Below are positions 1 to 7,017 of a DNA stretch of 24,082 nucleotides, in pieces. The stretch covers positions 1 to 24,082 of the forward strand of contig JBHLQS010000021.1 of the NCBI GenBank assembly GCA_048883405.1, read 5' to 3'. Position 1 is the first letter of the stretch. Every line of letters starts with the position of its first letter. The notes beneath the pieces are model-generated. The model was not told the origin of the DNA. It made no database searches and saw nothing but the letters and a program-made list of their open reading frames with translations. Made by a program: the position numbers and the translations under genes. The stretch comes from SMTZ1-83 sp048883405 (lineage in GTDB: Archaea > Asgardarchaeota > Thorarchaeia > Thorarchaeales > Thorarchaeaceae).

Positions 1-1940
1 ATCAAATGCTTCTTGTCCTGAGGGACTAATTTCTTCAGCTGACTGAGAATTTCCTTCACAAGCTGACCTTTCTTCCCTTTGCTTGGAGCAACCCTTACTG
101 TGTATTCCGTATGAGCAGACAATGCTGAAGGTGGGCCTGATACTGGAATTGCATCATCATCCTCAATCAACACCCCTACAGCGAGATCCAATGGCACTCT
201 TCGAATGTAGTTCTTAGAGCCATAGATCATGACGGCACCAGACGGTAGATACTCCCCAGAGGGTGGAGTGAAACTTACCTGCTCTGGATTGACCCAATAA
301 GCATCACCAGATGACAGGCCGTCTTGCCATGCTCGAGAAAAGGTGACTGCGAACTGCGCAGCTTCAGTCAGAGTCTGTTCTCCGGGTCGATCTCCAGAGG
401 CCTTGACAACTATGTAGGGTGCACCGTGGAGTGCGGCGTGGAGAAAGACATCGTTTGATTCCATCTGCCGTTTTGCAAGTCTTTCATTGGTCTTTGCATC
501 ACGTCCTCCAATGACCAAGAATCCTTCTGAGGATATAAACCATCGAAACTTCTCATACCATCGCTTCTTCCTGACTCGTACAGCCACCTTCTTCTCTGTT
601 TCAGGTTTGGCTGTCTTGGCCTCAAGTTCTTTCAGCTTTGCCAGTGTCTTCTCGATTTGCTTTTGTGCCCCTTTGGTCTTAGCTTCCGACTTCTTTGCCT
701 GTTCATATGCCAGCGATGCATTCTCTTGTGCGCTCTTTCTGATGTCCAAGCTCACATCGATATCTGCAAGCTTGACGACAATCTTGCCTTGAGAGGGTAT
801 TATCCTTTCAACGATGACTGCAGATGCTATGCTTCTTTCTTTCCCTTCCTCGATTCTCTTTGTTATCTCGGCCCAAGATAGACCACTCACTCTTGCGCTG
901 GTGATTGTTTCAAGTACCTCTTGAACCATCTGGAAGTTGTTGTAAATAACCTCTCCTGCCTGTCTTAGGGTGTTAGCTCTATCTTCTAATCTGGTTATAC
1001 CCTCCTCCTGTTTCTCAATAATCTTCTCCAGCCTCTTGCGCTCCTTGACATGAGCCTCGAGAACTCCTTCATCCTCAAGTTCCATGTCAGACACGCCATA
1101 GAAGTTATCAATTGCTTGGCTGAATGTGGTGAAGGAAGTTGTTGGCAGGCCATTATACACCTCAAACATGAATGGTACGAATGCAACTTGATCCTCCTCG
1201 TCCTCGTCATCAATGATGATGCGCGGCTCACTGGCTCCGTTCCTGAGATTCTCAATGAAGCGAGAGAAACCATCCGATAGGTCCTTCACAGCCTGTTCAT
1301 CCAAATCAGGGACCTTTGCCTGAGGATCAACTCCTCCGAGTGCACAAATCTCCTCGCAACTCAAAGAGTCAAGGTTGAGTCTACTTGCCAGCGTTCGTAC
1401 CACACTCGCGCTCGATTCGGAAAGGACCTCTTCAAGAGCATCTGACTCTAAATTCATCACATCCAATCCACGAGGAGGCGGGAATTCGTACTTTGCCTTA
1501 GGAATGACATCCCGATCTTTCATTCTCCTGTAGCGCATTGCAACGAATATAGTGTCTTCTGGATCAAGAAGAAGCACGTTTCCATTGCCGAATAGTTCAA
1601 CTACCAATTTATGCGAACTTGACTCATCACCGACCTCAATCACTACAATTCTGTCCAAGTCGTGTTGATGGACTGATATGACTTTCCGGTCTCGGAGATA
1701 TTTCCTGAGTGCGGTACAGAACTTTGGTGGAACCCTGGGAGCAATTCGACGGTACTCAGTGAGATGAATTCGGCGACCAACCTCGAAGAGAAGCTGTGAT
1801 GTCCCTCCGGCAGGTCGATAGAGCTTGAGTACAAAGACATCCCCATATTGGTATATATTCTTGATGAACGAACCTTCTGCCGACTCCCTTAACTCTGGCA
1901 GAATTAACCGAATGTCAATATTGCTCATGGTTTCTTTCAT
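1..1940 (-). CDS. rqcH: NFACT-family ribosome quality control protein RqcH/Rqc2 (3' end missing)
   Basis: Reading the minus strand from 1940 gives about 646 residues with no stop before the window edge. Family knowledge: RqcH/Rqc2 binds the large ribosomal subunit carrying a stalled peptidyl-tRNA and drives C-terminal tailing. Visible domains in order: NFACT-N (residues ~1-180) with LPEL and IKNIYQ near the start and the family hallmark FGNGN at ~115-119; a helix-hairpin-helix-like stretch (TLASRLNLDSLSCEEICALG); a charged coiled coil at ~290-450; and the NFACT-R domain from ~455, with RWFISSEGFLVIGGRDA and, further on, DVFLHAALHGAPY. The start ATG at 1940-1938 is preceded by GGAGGAG with a 9-nt spacer; an in-frame ATG at 1928 lies too far from that site. 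The family is usually about 650-700 residues, so little is missing. It shares its upstream region with the EMC6-like gene. Family assignment is secure; tailing activity in this organism is inferred. Confidence 0.93.
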   Translation of the reverse strand, partial: MKETMSNIDIRLILPELRESAEGSFIKNIYQYGDVFVLKLYRPAGGTSQLLFEVGRRIHLTEYRRIAPRVPPKFCTALRKYLRDRKVISVHQHDLDRIVVIEVGDESSSHKLVVELFGNGNVLLLDPEDTIFVAMRYRRMKDRDVIPKAKYEFPPPRGLDVMNLESDALEEVLSESSASVVRTLASRLNLDSLSCEEICALGGVDPQAKVPDLDEQAVKDLSDGFSRFIENLRNGASEPRIIIDDEDEEDQVAFVPFMFEVYNGLPTTSFTTFSQAIDNFYGVSDMELEDEGVLEAHVKERKRLEKIIEKQEEGITRLEDRANTLRQAGEVIYNNFQMVQEVLETITSARVSGLSWAEITKRIEEGKERSIASAVIVERIIPSQGKIVVKLADIDVSLDIRKSAQENASLAYEQAKKSEAKTKGAQKQIEKTLAKLKELEAKTAKPETEKKVAVRVRKKRWYEKFRWFISSEGFLVIGGRDAKTNERLAKRQMESNDVFLHAALHGAPYIVVKASGDRPGEQTLTEAAQFAVTFSRAWQDGLSSGDAYWVNPEQVSFTPPSGEYLPSGAVMIYGSKNYIRRVPLDLAVGVLIEDDDAIPVSGPPSALSAHTEYTVRVAPSKGKKGQLVKEILSQLKKLVPQDKKHL

Positions 1941-1989
1941 TGTCAATCGCTCCTCCAGTCCGATATTGTTATAACCTAGTCGATTGACA
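1941..1989. promoter_or_regulatory. Putative bidirectional promoter with 9-bp inverted repeat (rqcH / EMC6-like)
   Basis: A perfect inverted repeat, TGTCAATCG (1941-1949) and CGATTGACA (1981-1989), flanks the palindrome GTTATAAC (1968-1975). The palindrome can be read as a TATA box in either direction. Start sites ~25 bp away would fall near 1947 (minus) and 1997 (plus), next to the two repeat arms. The arms are seen directly; promoter and operator roles are inferred. Confidence 0.45.
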
Positions 1990-2017
1990 GACGCATAACT
2001 CCGGCAGGTGCCACGCG

Positions 2018-2365
2018 ATGTCATCAGTGATAGGGCCTCTTCAGAATATCTTCAAGCGTCTTTTCAGCAGATGGGCTGATTCAGCAGATGATCAACAGAC
2101 CTATGTCAAGATATTCTTTGCATTGATTACTGCACTAATCTGTGGACTTGCTGGACCTGCTTTTAGAGGATCTAGAGGTCTAATCTTTGGATTGCTTATG
2201 TATTCGCTGACGCTGTATGTCGTGGTCTACCTGTTAGAGATAGATCCCAAAGAGATTGGAGGGCGACAGAAACTCGTGACAGCTGGTCTTCCTACATTTC
2301 TATTGCTTTGGGTACTCTTTTGGACGCTAATCTATACCTTCTCCCTTCCTCCAGCATTGCTCTAG
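2018..2365 (+). CDS. EMC6-like (Rab5ip family) small three-span membrane protein
   Basis: This 115-residue protein has an N-terminal region of mixed charge followed by three likely membrane segments at about 30-48, 54-73 and 88-108. The third segment, VTAGLPTFLLLWVLFWTLIY (87-106), lines up with the last segment of human EMC6 as I recall it: both have a TGGL/TAGL-like start and a VLFWTxxY core. A basic stretch (GGRQK) precedes it, as in EMC6. Length and topology also match EMC6 (about 110 residues, three spans). Family knowledge: EMC6 is a core subunit of the ER membrane protein complex and pairs with the Oxa1-superfamily protein EMC3. No insertase gene is in this window. AGGTG lies 8 nt before the ATG. 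Its stop overlaps that of the convergent prepilin peptidase. Recognition is by eye, so a generic small membrane protein remains possible. Confidence 0.68.
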   Translation: MSSVIGPLQNIFKRLFSRWADSADDQQTYVKIFFALITALICGLAGPAFRGSRGLIFGLLMYSLTLYVVVYLLEIDPKEIGGRQKLVTAGLPTFLLLWVLFWTLIYTFSLPPALL

Positions 2366-2847
2366 AGCAGAGCCAGCAGTTGGATAAAGACATAAGCCAC
2401 ACTCAGAAATGGAATCAATGGCGTACCCCTTTCACTAGTCTTCATTGACCAATTTGAGTACACATACCCTAAAATCAACATAGTAAGCATAGTCAGGCCG
2501 CCACCTATGATTGCCTCAAGTACTGGATCGTTCCATCGAGCTAGCTCTATACCTGGACTAATTATGCTCACAATAACCAACGTCTTAAGGTCGGCTCCGC
2601 CAATCGCTCCGATTCGAAAGAGCGCATAAGCGAGAATGATAACGAAAAGGAATGCTGCAACGTGCAGCAGAGAATTCTCAACCAGATGTCCAGTAAGAGC
2701 CGTGATGGCAAACCCTATTGTGCCTCCAATCAGTACAAGGTGATTGGCTATCATTCTATCACGAATATCCAGTATACTAAAGATACTGAGAATCACGATG
2801 GCCGTACCAAAGGCGACTAAAGATGTAGGTGAAAGGTCTAGCGTCAT
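2362..2847 (-). CDS. Archaeal prepilin peptidase, A24 aspartic protease family (FlaK/PibD-like)
   Basis: A 161-residue polytopic membrane protein. It carries both catalytic aspartate signatures of the type IV prepilin peptidase family: the first in SILDIRDRMIAN (Asp at ~27 from the chosen start) and the second in GAIGGADLK (Asp at ~86), the GGAD form of the GxGD motif. About six membrane segments are visible. Family role: removes the short class III signal peptide from pilins and archaellins at the cytoplasmic membrane face. The frame stays open to an upstream ATG at 2901. I prefer the ATG at 2847 because GAGATGAT lies 6 nt before it, a TATA-like box lies at 2881-2892, and the shorter N-terminus runs straight into TM1. 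Its TAG stop (2364-2362) overlaps the TAG of the convergent EMC6-like gene in a single CTAG. No pilin gene is nearby. Confidence 0.85.
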   Translation of the reverse strand: MTLDLSPTSLVAFGTAIVILSIFSILDIRDRMIANHLVLIGGTIGFAITALTGHLVENSLLHVAAFLFVIILAYALFRIGAIGGADLKTLVIVSIISPGIELARWNDPVLEAIIGGGLTMLTMLILGYVYSNWSMKTSERGTPLIPFLSVAYVFIQLLALL

Positions 2848-2880
2848 TGGGACATCATCTCTCGCAATACTATTGTGTTC

Positions 2881-2892
2881 TAAAGTATATAG
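2881..2892 (-). promoter_or_regulatory. TATA-like box for the prepilin peptidase gene
   Basis: The minus strand reads CTATATACTTTA here. A start site ~25 bp downstream (near 2862) would exclude the upstream ATG at 2901 and give a short leader before the ATG at 2847. This is inference from spacing only. Confidence 0.4.
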
Positions 2893-3000
2893 TCCTCCCA
2901 TGTAACCGGATAGTAAGAAAGATTAGGTAGCTAATGGGCTGCGAGTCCGTGCAAGAGGCTAACCCAACCTCTTCAACAGCAATTCTCAGAAGCTGATATA

Positions 3001-3888
3001 ATGAAAGATCCTATGCAAGTCATTGAAGACACAACTTTTCGTCTTCTCAAAATGGCTGTAACAAAACTGCCCAAAGATGTTGAAGCCGCATTAAGAGAGG
3101 CGCGTGACCGTGAGGATAATGAGACTGCCAAGACTCAGCTCTCAGCAATCCTCAAGAATATGGACATTGCTGAGACAGGAGTTCCAATGTGCCAGGATAC
3201 AGGCATTATGATCTTCTACGTCAAGGTCGGCAGCAAGTTCCCATATATGGATGAGATTAAGGAAGCCCTCACCAAAGCCACAAGAAAGGCTACCAAAGAG
3301 GTGCCAATTCGACCAAATGCAGTGAATCCGATTGTAGGTGGCAATTCAGGTGACAATACTGGCGTCAAAATCCCTTGGATTAACTGGGAGATTGTGCCCG
3401 GCGATTCATTGGAGATAATAGCGTTTCCCAAGGGTGGAGGGAGTGAGAATGTGTCCATTGTTGGCATGCTCAAACCAGGGGTTGGACTGACAGGAGTCAA
3501 GAAACTGGTGGTAGATAATGCTATGAGCTACATGGGCAAAGCCTGCGCTCCAAACATCATTGGTGTGGGAATTGGCGGCGGTGCAGATATTTCCATTAAG
3601 ATTGCTAAGCAGCAGCTGCTGCGCCCACTTGATGATAGACATCCTGAGCCTGAAGTGGCTAAGATCGAACAGGAACTCAAGGAGGCCATCAATGCCACAG
3701 GTATTGGTCCTATGGGTCTTGGAGGCAAGACGACCGTGCTGGCAGTAAAAGTCGACTATGCCATGCGGCATCCCGCAAGTCTGCCCGTAGGAGTTGCCGT
3801 TCAGTGTTGGGCTGCACGGCATAGCAAAGCAGTGATATCTAAGGATCTAAGAGTCACTTATGTGACACATCCATTGGAGGGTGAGTAA
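3001..3888 (+). CDS. Fumarate hydratase class I, alpha (N-terminal type) subunit
   Basis: A 295-residue protein corresponding to the iron-sulfur half of two-subunit class I fumarases, which interconvert fumarate and malate. The three cluster cysteines are visible: C64 in PMCQDTG, C182 in GKACAPN and C269 in VQCWAARH. Further conserved blocks are NAVNPIVGGNSGDNTG, the PKGGGSEN motif (~143-149) and GIGPMGLGGKTT. Length is standard for the split family. GAAGCTGAT lies just before the ATG. A second in-frame ATG at 3013 is possible. The beta gene follows after 1 nt, so the two are certainly co-transcribed. L(+)-tartrate dehydratase (TtdA) is a close paralogous possibility, but the neighbouring fumarate reductase genes favour fumarase. 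Confidence 0.93.
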   Translation: MKDPMQVIEDTTFRLLKMAVTKLPKDVEAALREARDREDNETAKTQLSAILKNMDIAETGVPMCQDTGIMIFYVKVGSKFPYMDEIKEALTKATRKATKEVPIRPNAVNPIVGGNSGDNTGVKIPWINWEIVPGDSLEIIAFPKGGGSENVSIVGMLKPGVGLTGVKKLVVDNAMSYMGKACAPNIIGVGIGGGADISIKIAKQQLLRPLDDRHPEPEVAKIEQELKEAINATGIGPMGLGGKTTVLAVKVDYAMRHPASLPVGVAVQCWAARHSKAVISKDLRVTYVTHPLEGE

Positions 3889-3889
3889 A

Positions 3890-4498
3890 ATGGCCGAATA
3901 TCACTTTATGACACCTATCTCTGAAGAAGACGCTCGCAAACTAAAGGTGGGCGACGTGGTATACGTCAGCGGTGAGCATGTCTACACTGCACGTGACGAG
4001 GCTCATGAACGTGCCCTAAATATGTTCGATAAGGGTGAAAAACCACCTGTGGACTTCGAAGGCAGTGTTGTCTATCATGTAGGCCCTGTGGCATGGCAGA
4101 AAGAGGGAAAGTGGCAAATAGTTTCAGCTGGCCCCACAACCAGTATTAGAATGGAGCTCTTTGAGGACGAATTCCTCCGAAAGTACAAGGCTCGTATCAT
4201 CATTGGGAAGGGAGGCATGGGTGAGAAGACACTTAAAGCCCTCAGCGAGGTTGGTGCGGTCTATTGTAGTTTCACTGGTGGGTGCGGCGCTCTTGCTGCG
4301 AAGGGTCTGAAAGAAGTGCGCGCTTACGAGTGGAGCGATCTGGGTATGCCGGAGGCTCTTTGGGTCATCACTGCTGATGAGTTTGGACCACTATTGGTGA
4401 CGATGGATTCTCATGGCGAAAGCCTGCACAAGGTGATGGATGAAAGAGTGGCAGCACGCAAGGCAGAGGTCTACGCTAAGATTGGTATAAAGGACTAG
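3890..4498 (+). CDS. Fumarate hydratase class I, beta (C-terminal type) subunit
   Basis: A 202-residue swivelling-domain subunit that completes the class I fumarase with the preceding alpha subunit. Diagnostic segments are LKVGDVVYVSGEHVYTARDEAH near the N-terminus, SAGPTTSIRM (~84-93), IIIGKGGMGEKTL (~107-119) and FTGGCGALAAKG (~131-142). The open frame extends back to a GTG at 3881, inside the alpha gene. I chose the ATG at 3890 because GGAGG (3876-3880) sits 9 nt ahead of it and it follows the alpha stop by 1 nt, which fits translational coupling. The aperture of the active site lies between the two subunits in this family, so both are needed for activity. Length is standard. Confidence 0.93.
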   Translation: MAEYHFMTPISEEDARKLKVGDVVYVSGEHVYTARDEAHERALNMFDKGEKPPVDFEGSVVYHVGPVAWQKEGKWQIVSAGPTTSIRMELFEDEFLRKYKARIIIGKGGMGEKTLKALSEVGAVYCSFTGGCGALAAKGLKEVRAYEWSDLGMPEALWVITADEFGPLLVTMDSHGESLHKVMDERVAARKAEVYAKIGIKD

Positions 4499-4502
4499 AT
4501 AT

Positions 4503-4527
4503 CTGTCCGCTGACAGGGATTATACAC
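4503..4527 (+). promoter_or_regulatory. Hairpin after the fumarase genes plus TATA-like box for the next gene
   Basis: CTGTC (4503-4507) and GACAG (4512-4516) form a perfect 5-bp stem with a CGCT loop, 4 nt after the fumarase stop. Immediately after it GGATTATACAC (4517-4527) resembles a TATA box. It sits ~27 bp before the ATG at 4548, the spacing of a leaderless archaeal gene. Function is inferred. Confidence 0.35.
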
Positions 4528-4547
4528 TGGAAACACATATTCCCCTA

Positions 4548-4883
4548 ATGTTGATGCTAGTGTTAGTGCGATTCAACGAGGTATCATCCTTGAGGAAAAT
4601 TGTCCAGATTGTGTATAATGAAAACCCCAAGCTCAAACTTGATGTTGCAGTCTACTACCCTGATAGCACTGAATATCGAATCCGGTATATCCACCCCACT
4701 CATCACGCAGAGGTGGAAAACATATCGAAGCTGTTGAAGGATGTCGAGTTTGACGAACCAAGAATGATCACTGACTGGCACAGGTTCATGAACGCCCTCA
4801 GGATGTTACCTGATCAATACATTCGTTCACTTGATGTCATCTATTTGACACGGTCAGGAGCAGTAATCGAGGACTCAGAATAG
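4548..4883 (+). CDS. Small conserved-looking protein of unknown function
   Basis: A 111-residue protein I do not recognise. It starts with a hydrophobic strand (MLMLVLVRFN), followed by a predicted helix (SSLRKIVQIVYNEN), a strand-rich middle with many Tyr and Arg residues (VAVYYPDSTEYRIRYIH), an acidic helical stretch (AEVENISKLLKDVEFDEP) and a final strand with TRSGA. This alternation suggests a small alpha/beta domain, probably cytosolic. No metal-binding motif, signal peptide or membrane span is visible. No Shine-Dalgarno site precedes the ATG, but a TATA-like box ~27 bp upstream suggests a leaderless transcript. ATG 4554 is an alternative start. It lies between fumarase and fumarate reductase on the same strand, which hints at but does not establish a link to that pathway. 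Confidence 0.6.
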   Translation: MLMLVLVRFNEVSSLRKIVQIVYNENPKLKLDVAVYYPDSTEYRIRYIHPTHHAEVENISKLLKDVEFDEPRMITDWHRFMNALRMLPDQYIRSLDVIYLTRSGAVIEDSE

Positions 4884-4971
4884 ATGTAGTTGCTTGAAGC
4901 TCAGTTAATGGCACCTTCAGATGGAAACTGGCATTCTTTACGAATCCTTTGCCCTCATCCCTTTTTCCAGT

Positions 4972-5079
4972 CTAAGTTCCCAATGCTGTCAGTATCGGCA
5001 CTGAAATTCCATAGAGTGCCACCACTAGTATCACCAGCATCGCGATGACCAGAAGAAGCTTCTCCCAATCTATTCTCAT
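4972..5079 (-). CDS. 35-residue single-span membrane protein, unknown function
   Basis: The minus strand encodes a short protein that begins MRIDWEKLLL and continues with an uninterrupted hydrophobic stretch (residues ~8-34) with a few small residues, ending ALGT before the stop at 4974-4972. This is the pattern of a one-pass small membrane protein with a charged N-terminus (R2, D4, E6, K7). Supporting signals are GGGGGTG just before the ATG (very close, so not ideal) and a TATA-like TTTATGTA at ~5114-5121. It occupies the otherwise empty 4884-5316 gap and diverges from the fumarate reductase genes. It could be a small accessory subunit of a membrane complex, but nothing in the sequence says which. 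A chance open frame is possible, although charged head followed by a clean hydrophobic segment argues against it. Confidence 0.5.
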   Translation of the reverse strand: MRIDWEKLLLVIAMLVILVVALYGISVPILTALGT

Positions 5080-5251
5080 GCACCCCCGATGGCTGCCAGT
5101 AGTGCGTACAATGCTACATAAAGCCGTTCCCTATCAAGTAGCTTGTCTGCATTCTAACATAGATAATTAGCGCCTTTCCTCCTAATTAGGGTGCTCATTC
5201 CTCAATCATGCCTCTAAAATGCGTATTTTCTCATTCAACCCCAACAGTAAG

Positions 5252-5310
5252 TCTTAAACGGTGGCCCCGTGCCGACGGGTCAAGCTCTTAGAGAGCTCTC
5301 CATCGGAGGA
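5252..5310 (+). promoter_or_regulatory. tfrAB promoter and leader with two short palindromes
   Basis: A TATA-like CTTAAAC (5253-5259) is followed by CCCGT-GCCG-ACGGG (5266-5279), a perfect 5-bp inverted repeat. Next comes AGCTCT-TAG-AGAGCT (5283-5297), a perfect 6-bp hairpin nested with GAGAGCTCTC (5291-5300). Then comes the ribosome site GGAGGA (5306-5310 and on), 6 nt before the TTG start at 5317. The first repeat lies between the TATA box and the expected start site, the second in the leader. The rest of the 4884-5251 stretch holds the small membrane protein gene and the palindrome CCTAATTAGG (5181-5190). Confidence 0.4.
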
Positions 5311-5316
5311 CTGTAG

Positions 5317-7005
5317 TTGAACTACAAGACGATAATGTGTGATGTTCTCGTTGTTGGCGCTGGCGGTGCTGGATGCCGTGCAGCCATTGAGGCAGCAAAT
5401 CACAATCTGGATGTTATCATGCTTAGTAAGGAACTCCTTGGCAAAGCTCACACAGCCATGGCTGAGGGTGGCTACAATGTATCGCTTGGGAACGTTGACC
5501 CTGATGACAACCCTGAAACACACTTCAAGGATACAATAGTCGGTGGGAACTACCTCAACAATCAGAAGCTCGCTGAGATTCTCGTGCGTGATGCCTCTGA
5601 GAGGGTATTCGACCTCGAGGAGTTTGGGGCTGTCTTTGACCGAACGCCCGAGGGCAAGATTGCTCAGAGACCCTTCGGGAAGCAGTCTTGGAGGCGGACC
5701 GCATATGCCTCAGACAGGACCGGCTCTGAGATCATGGTCACTCTAATTGAGGCCATCAGAAAGAGCTCTGTACGGGTGTTCGACGAGATGTTTGCCACTA
5801 AGATTCTTGTTGAGGAAGGCAGAGTCGCAGGCGTCACTGCCATAGATCTGAAGTACGGTGACTATCTCGTGTTCCGTGCTAAGTCTGTGGTCATGGCAAC
5901 TGGTGGTGCGGGTCGTATCTATGAGGTAACCAGCAATGCTCAGCTGGATGTCGGTGATGGTTATGGGATGGCCTATGAGGCAGGATGTGAACTCATCGAC
6001 ATGGAGATGGTGCAGTTCCATCCCACGGGCATGGTCAAGCCTGAATCCGCGCGCGGTAGGCTGGTCACAGAGGCTGTGCGTGGTGAGGGTGGCATCCTCC
6101 TGAACAGTGAGGGTGAGCGCTTCATGAACAGATACTATCCAGAGGTTATGGAGCTGGCAGGGCGGGACCAAGTGGCTCGGTCCATTATGACTGAGGTCTT
6201 GGAGGGAAAAGGCTCTCCAGACGGAGGTGTGTATCTGAGCATAGCGCATCTGCCAAAGTCAATCGTCGAGTTTCGACTTGAGAGCATGATTGAACAGTTC
6301 GAGGACGCTGGAGTGGACATTCGTGAAGAGCCTATGCAGGTGTCCCCCACAGCCCACCACTTTATGGGCGGTATTAAGATAGATGAAGAGTCTGGCACCA
6401 ACATTCCCGGGCTCTATGCGGCAGGTGAGTGTACTGGAGGAGTGCACGGAGGTAATAGGCTGGGCGGTAACGCCCTAGCAGATACACAGGTCTATGGCGC
6501 TCTTTCAGGTGAGAGCGCAGCCAACTTCGCTAAGGAAAACGCCCACACAGGCATCAACCGTGATGTCATCATTAAGGAGTTCGAAAAGCTCGAGGCCATG
6601 TTGGAACGCAAGGAAGGCATTTCCCCTGCCGATGCAAGGGACGAGCTCAGGAAACTGATGTGGGAGAAAGTCCAGATATTCAGAAAAGAAGATGAAATGC
6701 AACATGCAGTCAAGGAGCTACGCAGAATCGAGAAAGAAGTGGTTCCCAATATCAAGGTTGACGTGCCAGTCAAACGATTCAATCCGGGCTGGCACCAGGC
6801 AATCGAGTTTGAACACATGGTGAAGACCGCTCGAATGGTTGCTGAGGCTGCACTGATGCGAAAAGGGAGCAGAGGTGCACACTATCGTGTTGACGCTGAC
6901 CGCAATGATAAGGGCTATTACAACATCGTCATCCGGAAGGGCGAAGACGGCAAGATGGAGCTTCGAAAGGAAGACCTCGTTATCACCAAGATCACCCCTC
7001 CATAG
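5317..7005 (+). CDS. tfrA: Fumarate reductase/succinate dehydrogenase flavoprotein subunit (TfrA/SdhA-like)
   Basis: A 562-residue flavoprotein that interconverts fumarate and succinate. The N-terminal FAD-binding fold shows VVGAGGAG (12-19). His45 in KAHTAMAEGGYN is in place to bind FAD covalently, as in FrdA and SdhA. Active-site blocks include VQFHPTG, TEAVRGEGGILLNSEGERF, SPTAHHFMGGI and GGVHGGNRLGGNALADT, and the C-terminal helical domain carries TARMVAEAALMRKGSRGAHYR. Length fits the family. The start is TTG at 5317, because GGAGGA lies 6 nt upstream; the first in-frame ATG (5335) is 24 nt from it and would cut into the first strand of the FAD fold. The iron-sulfur gene follows after 12 nt. 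No SdhC/SdhD anchor genes are present, which favours a soluble TfrAB-type enzyme over a classical membrane complex. Direction of catalysis is not decided by sequence. Confidence 0.9.
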   Translation: MNYKTIMCDVLVVGAGGAGCRAAIEAANHNLDVIMLSKELLGKAHTAMAEGGYNVSLGNVDPDDNPETHFKDTIVGGNYLNNQKLAEILVRDASERVFDLEEFGAVFDRTPEGKIAQRPFGKQSWRRTAYASDRTGSEIMVTLIEAIRKSSVRVFDEMFATKILVEEGRVAGVTAIDLKYGDYLVFRAKSVVMATGGAGRIYEVTSNAQLDVGDGYGMAYEAGCELIDMEMVQFHPTGMVKPESARGRLVTEAVRGEGGILLNSEGERFMNRYYPEVMELAGRDQVARSIMTEVLEGKGSPDGGVYLSIAHLPKSIVEFRLESMIEQFEDAGVDIREEPMQVSPTAHHFMGGIKIDEESGTNIPGLYAAGECTGGVHGGNRLGGNALADTQVYGALSGESAANFAKENAHTGINRDVIIKEFEKLEAMLERKEGISPADARDELRKLMWEKVQIFRKEDEMQHAVKELRRIEKEVVPNIKVDVPVKRFNPGWHQAIEFEHMVKTARMVAEAALMRKGSRGAHYRVDADRNDKGYYNIVIRKGEDGKMELRKEDLVITKITPP

Positions 7006-7017
7006 GAGGCACAAAGA

